A stretch of DNA of 64,000 bases. It comes from Sordaria brevicollis. Its lineage: Eukaryota; Ascomycota; Sordariomycetes; Sordariales; Sordariaceae. This document shows positions 44,174 through 55,560 of the stretch, piece by piece (the first letter of the stretch is position 1; the number at the start of each line of letters is the position of its first letter). The position numbers were made by a program, and so were the translations under genes. A model generated the notes under the pieces. That model searched no databases. It saw only the letters and a list, made by a program, of their open reading frames with translations, and was not told the DNA's origin. Location: assembly GCA_033439795.1 (NCBI GenBank), contig JAUTDP010000004.1, positions 186,001 through 250,000 on the forward strand. Reading direction: 5' to 3'.

Positions 44174-47100
44174 TGGAGCTTAACTTACCGCACCGGGGTC
44201 GTTGTCCTTATACACCCTATTTTGACTTTATATACCCTCGAGGACCCACATAATAGCCGATGACACCTAATATATAATTTCCCCTATTTTATATAGTAAA
44301 CTGGCCCTATAAAATATTTTAAACATTTAACCCTATATCCGAAAAAAACTTTACAATTATTACAATACATTTACATAAGTAAAATATCCCGCAAAGCCAT
44401 CCCAATACAAATAATTTACATATACCGCACCTTATACCCTATAACCCCCTAAACTAATTGCGCGTAATCGATTAAAATTATTAATAAAATTATTTATATT
44501 ATTATTATTATCGTAATTAATTACTTACTTTATTGTAATATTTTCTCGAGCCTTTTCTCTAATTAATTTTTATACCGCTAGCGACGGCGACCGGTCCCCT
44601 CCTCTTTTTCCCTCTTCTAACGATTATAGCGATTATAGCGATTATAGCGATTATAACGATTATAGCGACTATAGCGATTATAGCGACCGCGAGCAATCCT
44701 TTATATTTAGTTAGTAATAATCCTCTATTAATATTTCTAGCGCTAGTGAAAGCGAATGGGATAATAATAGCGATTAGTCCCCTTCCCCCGACGAGCGCCC
44801 CGATAAGCGCCTTAACGAGCGCCCCGACGAGCTCTTTAATAATAGTATTGTTACCCTTACTCCTTTTTAGCCCGTTTAATCGGTCGATTTTAATAATAAA
44901 TTCTTTAATATAGGCCTTATAATATATAAAGTAATAAATAATATTGTATTAGCCTTTTGCCGCCGTTATATAATATTAGTAATAATATAACGTATACGTT
45001 CTTTAGAGGGTAATACCCGGGTAAATAATAAACTCTCTTTTAGTTAATTATAATATAAATACGCTAAATATTACGAGTACTTTATACCCAAGGAGGTTAT
45101 ACAATTTCGAAGGGGTTTTAAGAAAATTGCGCGGGGCTATCTATTTAGGCTTAATTTTAAGCGCGTTTTAATAATTAACGATAATATAAATAATAATAAT
45201 ATAAATGAATTTTATACTTTTACGGCTATTAATTTCTAATATTAAAGGTACTTTTTAATTATTATTTTAACTACCTTTCTAATTATTCGTTTCGCTATTA
45301 TAAAAGAGGAATTAAAGTATATTTATTACTTCTTTATATAATAGGAGTTAACTATCCGTATAGTTAAATAATTTATTAAACGCAAATATCCTTACTTTTT
45401 ATTAACCGTTAAAAATTATTCCAATATATAATACTACGCCCATAAAGTATAGAAAAAAGGTTATACCGATATTTAAAATTTCGTTTAAATATTCGACCGT
45501 TAAACGGATTTCGATTATAATAATAGGGAAATTATATTCGTAAAGCCTAATTTTTTAGACGAAGAGCGTATAATTTTCGATAAGGTATTTTGGGTTTTAA
45601 TTAATTAAAAGACTATTTAAAAGGATTATCCCTACGTATTAATAATTAATGTAATTTATAAAATTAATTACCTTTATAAACCGCTTATTATAAATATTAT
45701 TATTACGTTAACGTATAATACGGCGCCCGTATTTTAATATTTAATTAACGACGAATAAGAGAAGGGAGGTTTTAATTAATATTTTTAATAATTATAGGAG
45801 TTTATAAATTGGGAAGAAGTCCTTTTATCCGAAGTTATTATTATAAATAGCGATTTTCAATTTATTACCGCCCTACGCATTTATTTTTTTAATATATAGC
45901 GTTAATACTATATTTAGTATTTTAATAATAACGTTATTATAATTATTAAGAAATATTAGGTAAAGGAAGAGGTAGCGGGTAAGGTAAAGAAGGGGAAGGG
46001 GAAGGAGAAGGTAAAACGTAGTCGCTAATTTATTTAGTAATCGATTTAGTAATTATAACCTCTTTAATTTATTTAACCCCCTTAAATCGAGTTTATTAAT
46101 AATAAGGGTAATTTAGTAGAGTTATAGTATTAATATTAGAAAGTCTATATAATTATTAAAATTAGGGTATAAATAGGTTCGTTATTTAAAGAATTTGTGT
46201 AAATAAGGATTATTTTCTTTATTTATTAGTAATATATAATATTTAATAAGGGTCCTATTAAGTTTTTTAATATAAAAAATTTAATAGAAGTAACGTTTAA
46301 AGAAATTTAACCCCGTTTATTTAAATACTTTAAGGAGGAATTCCTATTTTATAAATTCGAATAAATTAATTATTATATTAATATAAATTTTAATTTTAAT
46401 TATAGGATTACTTCCCTTAATAAATTTATTAACGTTAGCGTTAAGGCGGAAAGGTTATTAGTACGTATTAATTTCGATAAGGTTTTTTAGGCCATTAAAT
46501 TTATTATTATTAAACGGTATAATACGTATAAAGAGTAAATCGCTACCTTTAATACCCGGGTATATTATAATTATTTATATAAAGGTTAGTTAAGTAATTA
46601 TACGCTTTAAATAACGGTATAAGGTTTAGATTTATTAGTAGAGTAATATAAAAAGGCTTTTATTACTATAAAATCTAATAAAAATCTTTACCCTTAAGAA
46701 TTCCCCCCTTACGGTAGTAATTTTCGAATTTAATATAGCCTCCCCTATACGTACGAACTATTAACGTAGTACGATTATAAGAATTAAGAAAAGCTATTAA
46801 TTAATAAGGTTAATTATTATTTATTTTGGTACTTCGTAAAGGAATTTAATACTTTAAATTAGTATTTATAAATTCGCTCCTCTATTAACGTAATGCCTAA
46901 GGGGCGCCCTAAAAATTAATATAATCCTTTTAATAATAAATTTATTATCCCCCCTCCTAAACGGACTATTAATTATATTAATAATAGCGGGCGAGCTAAT
47001 TGGATTTTTAACGCTATATAATATAATTTATTTCGAATAGAGGTCTTTAATTTTAATTTAAAAATTTTGGATATAGTAAATGAAGTGGCTAAAAATGAGG

Positions 47101-47970
47101 AAAATATTAGAGAAGGTATTAAAAATATTAAAGAGGGCGCTATAAAAGGTAATTATATTATTATTAGTAATAATATTTAATAATTTCAATTTTAAGTATT
47201 AATACGTATAAAGGGGGGTAGTAAAAGTAGGGGAAGTAGGGGGAAAAGGAGAGGGAAAGGTAGAGGGAGGGGCGCCGCTAGAATTACTTTAATTAGAATA
47301 ATACGTACTTTCCGTAAACGCGCCGCTTAATTATTACCCCTTAAAGATTTGAGCTTACTTCTACCCCTTCTATTTAACGATTCGAATTTACCGTTAGTCT
47401 TTATTATTAATAATAATATTATTATTTAAAAGGATATTAAAAAGGAATTTATTATTTTATTTAATTTCGCTATAGTAGTATAAAAAGAGAGGGTTATAAT
47501 TAAAAGGAGGGCGAAGGAAGAGGCGTTAAAATTTTAAAGGGTATAAATATACAATTTTAATTATTTTACTAATTTAAATCTATGTAGAGTTTAGCTAGGA
47601 GTTAGGGGTTACTTTATCGAGGTTAATAATAATAGTAATAGGGGTAACGGTAATACGGTTAGTAACGATAGTAAATAGATTTATAGAATAAGAGTAGGTA
47701 AATCCTTTAATATTACGTAGATATTATTAGATTATTATATTCAATACTATAAAATTATTATTAGATAATTTAGCGTACTACTTTTAATTTGGTATATTAC
47801 CTTTAATTTAGTATACTATGGTTTGACTTAGCGCACTATAGTATTCGAAATATTGAAAAAACGTAAATTTGTATGTAAAAACGGCTCGAAATTATAATAG
47901 CTGATATATGGTACATGAAGTTAAAAATGGTGTATGAGGATAATGACCCCGGTGCGGTAAGTCAAGCTCC
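44174..47970 (+). mobile_element. RIP-degraded 3.8-kb TIR DNA transposon, TSD AAAAAT
   Basis: Terminal inverted repeats of at least 42 bp start GGAGCTT and contain ACTTACCGCACCGGGGTC; they match at 38 of 42 positions, all differences being transitions. AAAAAT is duplicated at 44168-44173 and 47971-47976. The interior is AT-rich with CpA/TpG scarce. Plus-strand frames from about 44500 suggest one long, destroyed transposase gene. Its start encodes an acidic D-Y-S repeat. The superfamily was not recognised from the remnants. The outermost 100-200 bases at each end are much less mutated than the core. Confidence 0.88.
44622..44684 (+). repeat. 9-bp tandem repeat, GATTATAGC type
   Basis: Seven units of GATTATAGC with only two single-base variants (GATTATAAC and GACTATAGC). 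In the plus frame it reads Asp-Tyr-Ser repeats, probably an acidic Asp/Ser tract of the transposase before RIP turned Asp or Cys codons to Tyr or Asn. Confidence 0.85.
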
Positions 47971-47976
47971 AAAAAT

Positions 47977-48372
47977 GGAAAGTGGCGACGAGAATGGGGA
48001 AGCTTCATGGAAAAATCACCAGGATTCCCGCAAAATTGTATGTCGTAGAGTCTAGCGGTTCAAAGAACATCATGAACAAACTACAACTTGGGGGTACAAA
48101 GGGAACCTTTTCTATCCTCTCCCAACCAAACGAGCATTCAAATTGCCCTGCATGGCAAGATACTGTATATAGAGGAGGGAAAGTGTCGTTTCTGCCCCTA
48201 GCTAGGCGGAAGTTGTACCTATATCAACTCGATTCAGTCACTCTGATATCAGCCCAGGATCCAGTCCAAAAAAAAAGGAGAAAGATCAACTTCTCGCAAC
48301 TTTCTTCTTAACTACGTTGTAGACTCCATCAACCCCATACAGACTTTAACTTCCTCGCTACCTACCTTCACT
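47977..48372. other. Spacer and promoter of gene E
   Basis: Non-RIP sequence that before the transposon insertion lay directly downstream of gene D. A frame at 47982-48311 is open from an ATG but its product has no recognisable features and it overlaps the TATA box at 48166. It is not called as a gene. Confidence 0.45.
48166..48172 (+). promoter_or_regulatory. TATA box of gene E
   Basis: TATATAG followed by AGGAGGG, 207 bases before the ATG; nearly the same core as in gene C. Confidence 0.55.
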
Positions 48373-48815
48373 ATGAATCTCGATGAGGATTTAGAGCTTA
48401 TCGCGAATGTAGAGCTGATGTCAACTATTGCCATGCTCTGCGGCTTTAGCTTCACCATCTCTTTTCTTCCTGAACCCAACCTCAGAGCTATTTTCGCCCT
48501 CATAGCGGTATCCAGCTGGACGATCATCTTCAACTTATGGAAGCTCATCGCGTACCAGAAGGAACAACTGAGAGTCCTGCGTCGCTTGCAATAACCGCAA
48601 AGGGGTTTGAGGTAAGTTACACTTTCTTCCTAATTCCTTGTTATCATGCGGTAACCCTAATCGTTCGTTACTTTTCCAGACACACGGAAGGCAACACAAA
48701 GCGTATCTATAGGTTTTTTTCATGTTGGGAAGGTGGAAACAACGATGTTCTAGAAGACAAAGACAATGGAATAAGAAAGGAGCTAGACAACCTGCAAACT
48801 CTGCAGCCCCAATAA
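48373..48815 (+). pseudogene. Gene E: paralogue of C with an in-frame TAA
   Basis: Exon 1 from 48373 encodes two hydrophobic helices joined by FLPEPN (about residues 14-60) and then YQKEQLRVLRRLQ, closely like gene C. The frame stops at TAA 48592-48594 after 73 residues. Seventeen bases later there is a strong GTAAGT donor (48612) with a CCAG acceptor at 48679. Splicing there joins the same frame to an open stretch up to TAA 48815, so only the TAA at 48592 breaks a 124-codon two-exon gene. TAA is what RIP makes from a CAA Gln codon. The rest of the flanking gene shows little RIP. It may be a truncated 73-aa protein with a 3'-UTR intron, or a gene killed by RIP. The second exon product is polar and acidic and lacks the family C-terminal motif. 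Confidence 0.65.
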
Positions 48816-48894
48816 ATTGAGAAGATGCGAACATTGTTGTACATGCAAGGATCTACGCTGTTCAAATACTCTTGTCGTAAAGACCTGTGATATT

Positions 48895-49983
48895 TGTTGA
48901 ATCTGCACGATTGGAACTAATGGAATAAGGAGGAGGAGTGGATGAAAAGAAGGAAGAAGATTTTATTATTAAAGAAAAGGGAAGAGAGAGAGAGTTTGCC
49001 GGGTAGGTAAGCGAGCTATTTATATATATGTAATAAGAAAGATGAAATAATCTACAACTATATTACGATATCTATTTGGTAAGATCTCTAACACTCCCCC
49101 TCGAATTAATATAAGTCGTAACGATATCCCTTTTCTTCCTATTATTAAAAGAAAATTATTAATAAAAAACGCCGTAAATTTTATTATATAGGAAGAATAA
49201 AAATAATAAAAACTTTTAATTTGAACGTCCTTAAATAAAACCGATACTACTATTTTATTTATTTCGTTAATTTAAATCGAATAATAGCGTATATAAATTA
49301 GTACGATTAAAATTAATTGAAAAAAGTATTTATAAATCGAAAGTCGTAAATAAATTTCGCAGAATTACGGATTTAATATTCGGTTTATATATATCCTAAA
49401 CGAACGGTCGGTAAAATTATAAACGATTTATAATCGAAAAATAATATATAAATAATATAAGTTTAATAGTAATTATAAAAAGTAAATATAATAAATATAT
49501 ATAGTAATAGAATTACCTAAATTAATTCGAAGGTATCTTTAAATTTAATAAAAGTATTTAAAAGCAATGTTTTAGTAAATTTTTTAGCAATTTAATTTTT
49601 AATAAATATATAATAGAAATCGACTTCGCTTAAGGTTTACTTCTCGCGGTAAAAAAATCCCTAAATTTCGATATATTTAATTCGGGTATAGAATTAAGGA
49701 TTTTTAATAAGAGCAATAATTCTTTCGTTATTACTATAAATAATAATTATTTCGGGTTCGTTAATAATATTAAATTCCCGGAATAGCTATGTAAATTAAA
49801 TAACCTCTTTAATCGCTTATATTTATTTAATAAATTTTATTTTATATAATAATAGAATTATAATAAGTTATTTCTTTAAATTTTCATTAATAATACTACT
49901 ATTAATATTAAATAAGTACCCGGAGGTAAATCGGCGCTTTTAAGTATTTTTAGCCTAATTAACGTTTGTAAAATTATTAAAAT
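48895..49983 (-). mobile_element. End of a second Copia-type LTR element
   Basis: A 199-bp LTR (48895-49093) starts TGTTGAATC and ends CTCTAACA. It is followed by CTCCCCCTCGAA, the polypurine tract on the minus strand typical of Copia elements. The LTR itself is scarcely RIP-mutated, while the 890 bases of interior after it are heavily mutated. The element is interrupted at 49984 by a Gypsy insertion and its partner LTR is beyond the window. The possible duplication before the LTR is ATATT (48890-48894). It lies 80 bases after gene E. Confidence 0.75.
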
Positions 49984-50248
49984 TGTTACGAGCGACGTGG
50001 TTACGAGAAACAAATTTAATACGTTGAATCTAGGTCTATTATAGAATTACAAAATGAAGAAGAAAAGAAGAAAACGAATAAAGGGCGCGCCCCGCGCTAG
50101 GGTTTATACCTAGGCGCGGGCGACCTATAAAGGTAGTACGCAATTACGTGCGCTAAGATAGTTAACTTCTATTAGGGTAATTATTTAAATAATAACCGGT
50201 CCGCTAAATAGGGCTTTAATAGGGACCCTATCCGCTAGCGTTATAATA
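49984..50248 (-). repeat. LTR of the second Gypsy element
   Basis: 265 bp, with an unusually GC-rich core (around 50085-50125, GGGCGCGCCCCGCG) for this AT-rich region. It is not matched by a second copy in the window. Confidence 0.75.
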
Positions 50249-52904
50249 TTACCCCCCCCTTCGAAAAAGATTCGCCCCGAGTTTATGAAATATTAGAATT
50301 ATTATTATATATAAAGTAAATCCTTTACTTTTTAACGCTTACCACCCTTTTTAATTTTTTTATACCCTTCTTTAAAGGGATGTTATTTTCCGGATAATTT
50401 TTATCGAATTCCTCCGTTTTAATTTTCTATAATTATTTTTCTAAATATATAAACGGTTTTAAGTATTTAAAGTAAATTTCGTAATATATTTTTAAAAATT
50501 TAGGTAAATTTTTGAAATTTTTAGCGTCGTAAAATTTCGGGTCTAAATTATATTCTTTTTAATCTATTTAGTATTAGAATTTATTAAAATATAATTAAAA
50601 TGTTAGGATTTCTTCTATTTTTTATTCGATATTATCTTTTATATATTCCTTTACCGGCTTTTTTAATTTTTAACCGGGTAACGGATTATTAAAATATTTC
50701 CGAAGCTTATTGGTATAAAAAATATCCGTTCTTTTCTAACCCTTTAATACTTTTAATTTAAATAAATAATTATACTTTTCTTTAATTTTAAAATATTAAT
50801 TCGTTAAAGGAAAATCGAATTTATAGTTTAATTAATTTATAAATTCGTTTTATTTAATAATAAATATTTTATTATTGAATCCGAAATCCGGGATACGTTA
50901 ATATTTATTTAATTATTTAATTATCCGCTCTTAAATTTTAATAATAAATTCTCTTACTTTATTTATATATTTTCGGATTTAATTTATTAAGCTTTATACG
51001 TTTTCCCAGTTGAATTTCTCTCTAATTGTTAATTATACGCCGTTGAAATTAATTCGAGCCTTTTAATTTAAAGTTCTAAATATCGGGAATCCTTTTAATA
51101 TTTTATATAATTATATTTTACTTAAATTATCGTATAGTATTTTTATTTATATTATATTTATTACCGGGATCGCTTTTAATTAATTATTTTAGAAGTAATT
51201 AACGAAGGGACGAAAACGCTAATCGAAATATTCGTTTATAATTTCGGCCTACCCTATAATTTAATTATATCCTAAGGAGGTTAATTTCTATTTAATATTC
51301 AAAATTTTAGTTAATTCGTTTATAAAGTCCGATATAAATTAGGGGCCTCTATTCGAAATAATTTCGTTTAATAATTTATAAATATAATAAAGGCTTTTAT
51401 AATATATATAAGTTATATTTTAGGCTATTACTATTATAAAGTAAAAGATAATTTATAATATTTTATTTAATTAATTTACTATTATAAATACGTTATCGAA
51501 TTTTTATTTATTTTTAGGTATAATTTTAAAATTTATAATTAAATTCTATTAAATACGTTAAACCGTTGGGATAAATTCTAATTTACCGGGGGTCTTATCC
51601 CGGGGAATTTTCGAAATATAATATATTACGTAATTAGCGACGAAATAATTAACGTTATTAATTATTCTTAATTATTAATATTATATAAATATTAAACGTT
51701 TTATTTTATTTCGGTTTAAATAAACGGTAATAATTTTTATATATAATTTATAAATAATTTAAGTTTTTAGGGTATTAGGTAATATAATAAATTTATCGAA
51801 ATGGGTGAGAATTTTATTAGTAATAAGTCGATACCCGTTCTCCCCCCTTTTAATTATATTTCGATAGATTTTTAAATCCGGGTATATTTTATTTTCGAGA
51901 ATAAGGCGATTTATAAGTAAATAGCCTTTTAATTATTCTTTTCGAATTCCTTTTATAATTTTAGGGTTAATTTTTATAATAGTTATATTTAGAAATATAA
52001 TTAATATATAAACTGTATTAATATTATTAATTATATTATTAGGTTATATTATCCGATTATTATCGAAGTTCTTAAAGATTTAGAGGGTTTTTTATACTTC
52101 TTATTTCGCCTTTTAATTTTTTAAATCTTTTACTTTTTTTAATAATACGTCCGCTATACCGTTTTCCTTTTTTAGCCGGTAAAAAATAATAAAATAATAT
52201 TAGGATAGGAATTCGGTTTACCTAGTTTATTATAAATTTAAAAGTCTTTTAGTATTAAATTATTTAAGGGCTTCGTTATCCGTTAAAATTAAAAAGGGTT
52301 TATATAAATTAATAAATTTAATTCTTTAATATTATAAAGTTTCAATAATAGTTATTAAAATTTTATTATAAATAAAATAATTATATTTTATATTATATAT
52401 CGTTTTTAAATAAAAGGTAATTAGTCGCTATTTTTTATTAATTAATTATAATAATACGCCGGTTATTATTTTATTGGACGTATTTATTTTTATACGTATT
52501 AGGCATTTATATTAGAAATAGGTTAAAATAAGTATTAATAATGAACGATTTTTAAATTTTTTAAATGCGGTTTAATAATTTTTATTCTAATTAAAGACTT
52601 TTCCCTTCCTAATTATAATTATTAAAGGCTTCGTTATCCGATTATAATTTTTAACGAAGCGTTCATAGAAATTATAAAAATTTAGGAAAGATTATATCCT
52701 TTATATATTTATTAAGATTTATTAATCCTTTATAATTATAATTTTTTAGGGGTCTATTAATACGCTATTAATTTTAATAATAAAATTTTAGAATTGAATT
52801 TTTTTAATATAAAATTTATATTTATTTAAATCCGCCTATAAGCCGGCCGTTTCTAACTTTATTAATACCTTTTTAATATAAATTTTATATTCTTTTAAAT
52901 TATT

Positions 52905-53060
52905 CGAAAAGATAAAAATATTATCGATATACGCGTTATAAAAATCGTCGAAATATCTTATTAAAGTTTCGTTAATATATTATTAGAAAGTAAACGGATT
53001 ATTAATTAACCCGAAGGGTAGGATTTTATATTTATAAGCGCCGTATTTTATTCGGAATAT
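52905..53060 (-). pseudogene. Gypsy reverse transcriptase remnant, second element
   Basis: Minus-strand translation in one frame gives KYGAYKYKILPFGLINNPFT, then INETLIRYFDDFYNAYIDN. This is the Gypsy RT core (YEYLVMPFGLTNAPATFQ, then LDDFVVAYLDDIL). The second catalytic Asp is now Asn, a RIP-type change. Confidence 0.88.
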
Positions 53061-54622
53061 CGTTAATTTTTCGTCGTCCGGGTATATACGTATCCGGTAA
53101 AATATTTATTGGATATTTATTTTTGAAAAAATCTTTACTTAATTAATTCGAACGATAATTTTATTAATAAAGGGTAATAAATATTTATTTTTTCGAATAA
53201 TAGCGTTAAATTTCTAATAATTTACGTAGAATTTTAATCTATTATTAACTTTAGGTACGAAAAGGATAGGCGCCGCCTATAAGGCCGAATTACTCTTAAT
53301 AAATTCTTTAATTAATATTTTATTAACGTATTTCCGGCAAATTTCTAATTCGTTTATTAATATTTTATATAATAGATTATAATTAAAATCTTTAAATTTC
53401 GTTCTATTTATTAAATTAATTTTATAATTATTATTATAATAATTTAATAAAGTATTAAATTCCTTTTTATTAAATACGTTTAAATATTTATAAGCGTATT
53501 TAAAAATTTCTTTCTTAATTTATTTATATAGTTCTACTTTATTTTTAGCGAAAGTTTATCTTTTTTAATTATTAATAAATCGGTCGAATTTATAGAAATT
53601 AATAATTTTTATATATTTTCGTTTAATAAATATAAAGAAAGTATTAATACCGACGACGGCGAAATCGTTATAATATTTATATTATTTTACGCCGTCGTAT
53701 TTTAATTAATATCGGTTATATGCGTTTTCTCTTTAATAGGGATCGTTTTTTCGTTCGGTTTCGAATATTTCGATATATTCGCGTTATATAAGTATTATAT
53801 TATTATTTTCCTATTATAGGGTATATTAATTTATTAATTCGCGTTCTATTTTTATTAAATTTTCGTCCTCTCTTAATCGAATGGGTTTTTCTTTAAATTC
53901 TTCGAAGAATTTGGTCGGTCGGCCGTATTTTATTAAAAGCGATAGTAAGGGAATTATATCGGCGAAGGCTTCGAATTCGGAAATCCGTTTATTAAATACC
54001 GAAAAAATAATAATTACTTTATCGAAAATTAATTTAATATTAATAACGTCTATTAAGACCTTATATTTCTTTAGTTAATATTTACTTAAGATAACGTTAT
54101 AGCCCGAATTAACGATAATTATTACTTCTTTATCGAATTTTTAATTTTATACTTTAATTAATCCTTTTAAATATTAATCGATCGTTTCGTTATATTATTT
54201 AATATAGCCTCCTATAACGTACGGTTAAAACCCGTATAATTTTTCTACTCTTTATTTTATTATATTATTTATAAAGTCCTTATTTATAAAAATATTACTA
54301 TTTATTCCCGAATTAATAAATATATCGTTCGTAAATAAAATTTTTTTATTATTATTTATTATAATATAAAATACAATTAAAATTAACATATTTAAAGAAT
54401 TTTTTAAAAATCCTTTATTTACTTTTATTTTCGCTAATAATATTTCTTTTAAATTCTTTTTAAAATAAATATTTATTAATTCAATCCCTAGGAAGGAATT
54501 TAATATTCTTAAGGTAATTAATTTTCCGCCTTATTATTAGCCGGTTTATCGTTTTCTTTATTTTTACGATTATAATAATCGATAAATTCGTTAATATAAT
54601 TAGGGTTACTATTATAGTAATT

Positions 54623-54668
54623 AGGATAATTACGGAAATAATATCCAATTTCTTTATATACGAAATGT
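54623..54668 (-). pseudogene. RIP-altered gag zinc knuckle
   Basis: Minus-strand translation reads HFVYKEIGYYFRNYPNY. The spacing is that of a CX2CX4HX4C nucleocapsid knuckle in which the second and third cysteines and the His have become Tyr, as expected from G-to-A changes. Confidence 0.7.
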
Positions 54669-54769
54669 TTATTTTCTTCGAATAATTTATAAGCCTCTTT
54701 ACGAATTATATTAGGGGTACGACGGGAATTATTTCAATTACTACTACCGGTATTAGTACTACTATTGAA

Positions 54770-55560
54770 ATGGGGAATAAAAACAACCCCAAACAACCAC
54801 TACCACCACAACAACTGGGAAAGGAGCCATATCAAAAACTTCTGATAAGACTAAAAGAATAAAGAGGGGAGCAAATCTATAGGGGAGAAAGGAGCAATCT
54901 AACAATAGGAACATCTTTTTCGACTTAACTGTATCTTTTCTTTTACCTATTATAGAGGCAAGGTTAGGAAGTCTTAAAGACTTAATTAAGGAGTTAATTT
55001 TCACTAAATTGAAGAAGATTTTTTATTTCAAAAATTAAATAAAATCTAATTATTATTCTAACAAAAGTTGCCTAACCTTCTTTCTTTTCTTTCTAATTAC
55101 CCTTCTCTCCTTTTATTCCTTTAAAACTTTCCTTCTTTCCATATAAAAGTCCGAAATTTATTCTACAGTTTTTTTTCTTAATTTACTCAATGTACCACTA
55201 TTATACTTCCTTCAAATTAATTCATTATAATACATCCTTATCCTATACCTCTTTTCTTAAATTATAATTAGGGAAAATCCTTAGAAGAATTCCTTTAGAA
55301 TAAAAAACTACGAAAAATTTTCGAAAAAATTCGGAAAAAATTTACTATCTAGCCGTATACCCTTATACTTATTTATCCGCCCTATTTCAAACTTCCCTTT
55401 AAATTTACTTACTAATCCTATAAAGCTAAATTTATTAATAACTATTTCAATCCTTCCTAACCGACTTTTTCTTTTTTTACCTTTCTAATTTCTTAAACTC
55501 TCTTTCTCTTCTCTTTCTCTCTCTTTAAATTAGTTTACACTTTATCTTTTACCTATTTTC
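54770..55560. other. Less-mutated segment with strong strand asymmetry
   Basis: The first 90 bases keep many CpA dinucleotides (ACAACCCCAAACAACC...), unlike flanking RIP DNA. From about 55060 the plus strand is conspicuously C/T-rich (TTCTTTC, CCTTCTCTCC and similar). No gene is supported; the minus frame at 54762-55004 begins at GTG and is largely a poly-Val artefact. It may be the end of an element inserted into the Gypsy gag. Confidence 0.5.

Larger units (their letters stand above)
49984..54769 (-). mobile_element. Second Gypsy element, truncated or interrupted in gag
   Basis: A 265-bp LTR (49984-50248) starts TGTTACGAG and ends GTTATAATA, and is followed by TTACCCCCCC (minus-strand polypurine tract). 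RT is readable on the minus strand at about 52905-53060 and a gag zinc knuckle at 54623-54668. Gag sequence ends abruptly at about 54770, where less mutated unrelated DNA starts. No second LTR was seen to the right. LTR ends and polypurine tract resemble those of the Gypsy at 29610, but the LTR body differs. Confidence 0.82.

Noticed and set aside
44622..44684. CRISPR-like or centromeric repeat
   Set aside because: The 9-bp units are contiguous without spacers and keep a coding frame, so they are a coding minisatellite in a transposon.
54762..55004. 80-codon minus-strand frame with a poly-Val run
   Set aside because: It starts at GTG and is driven by CCA/AAC repeats; there is no support for a gene.
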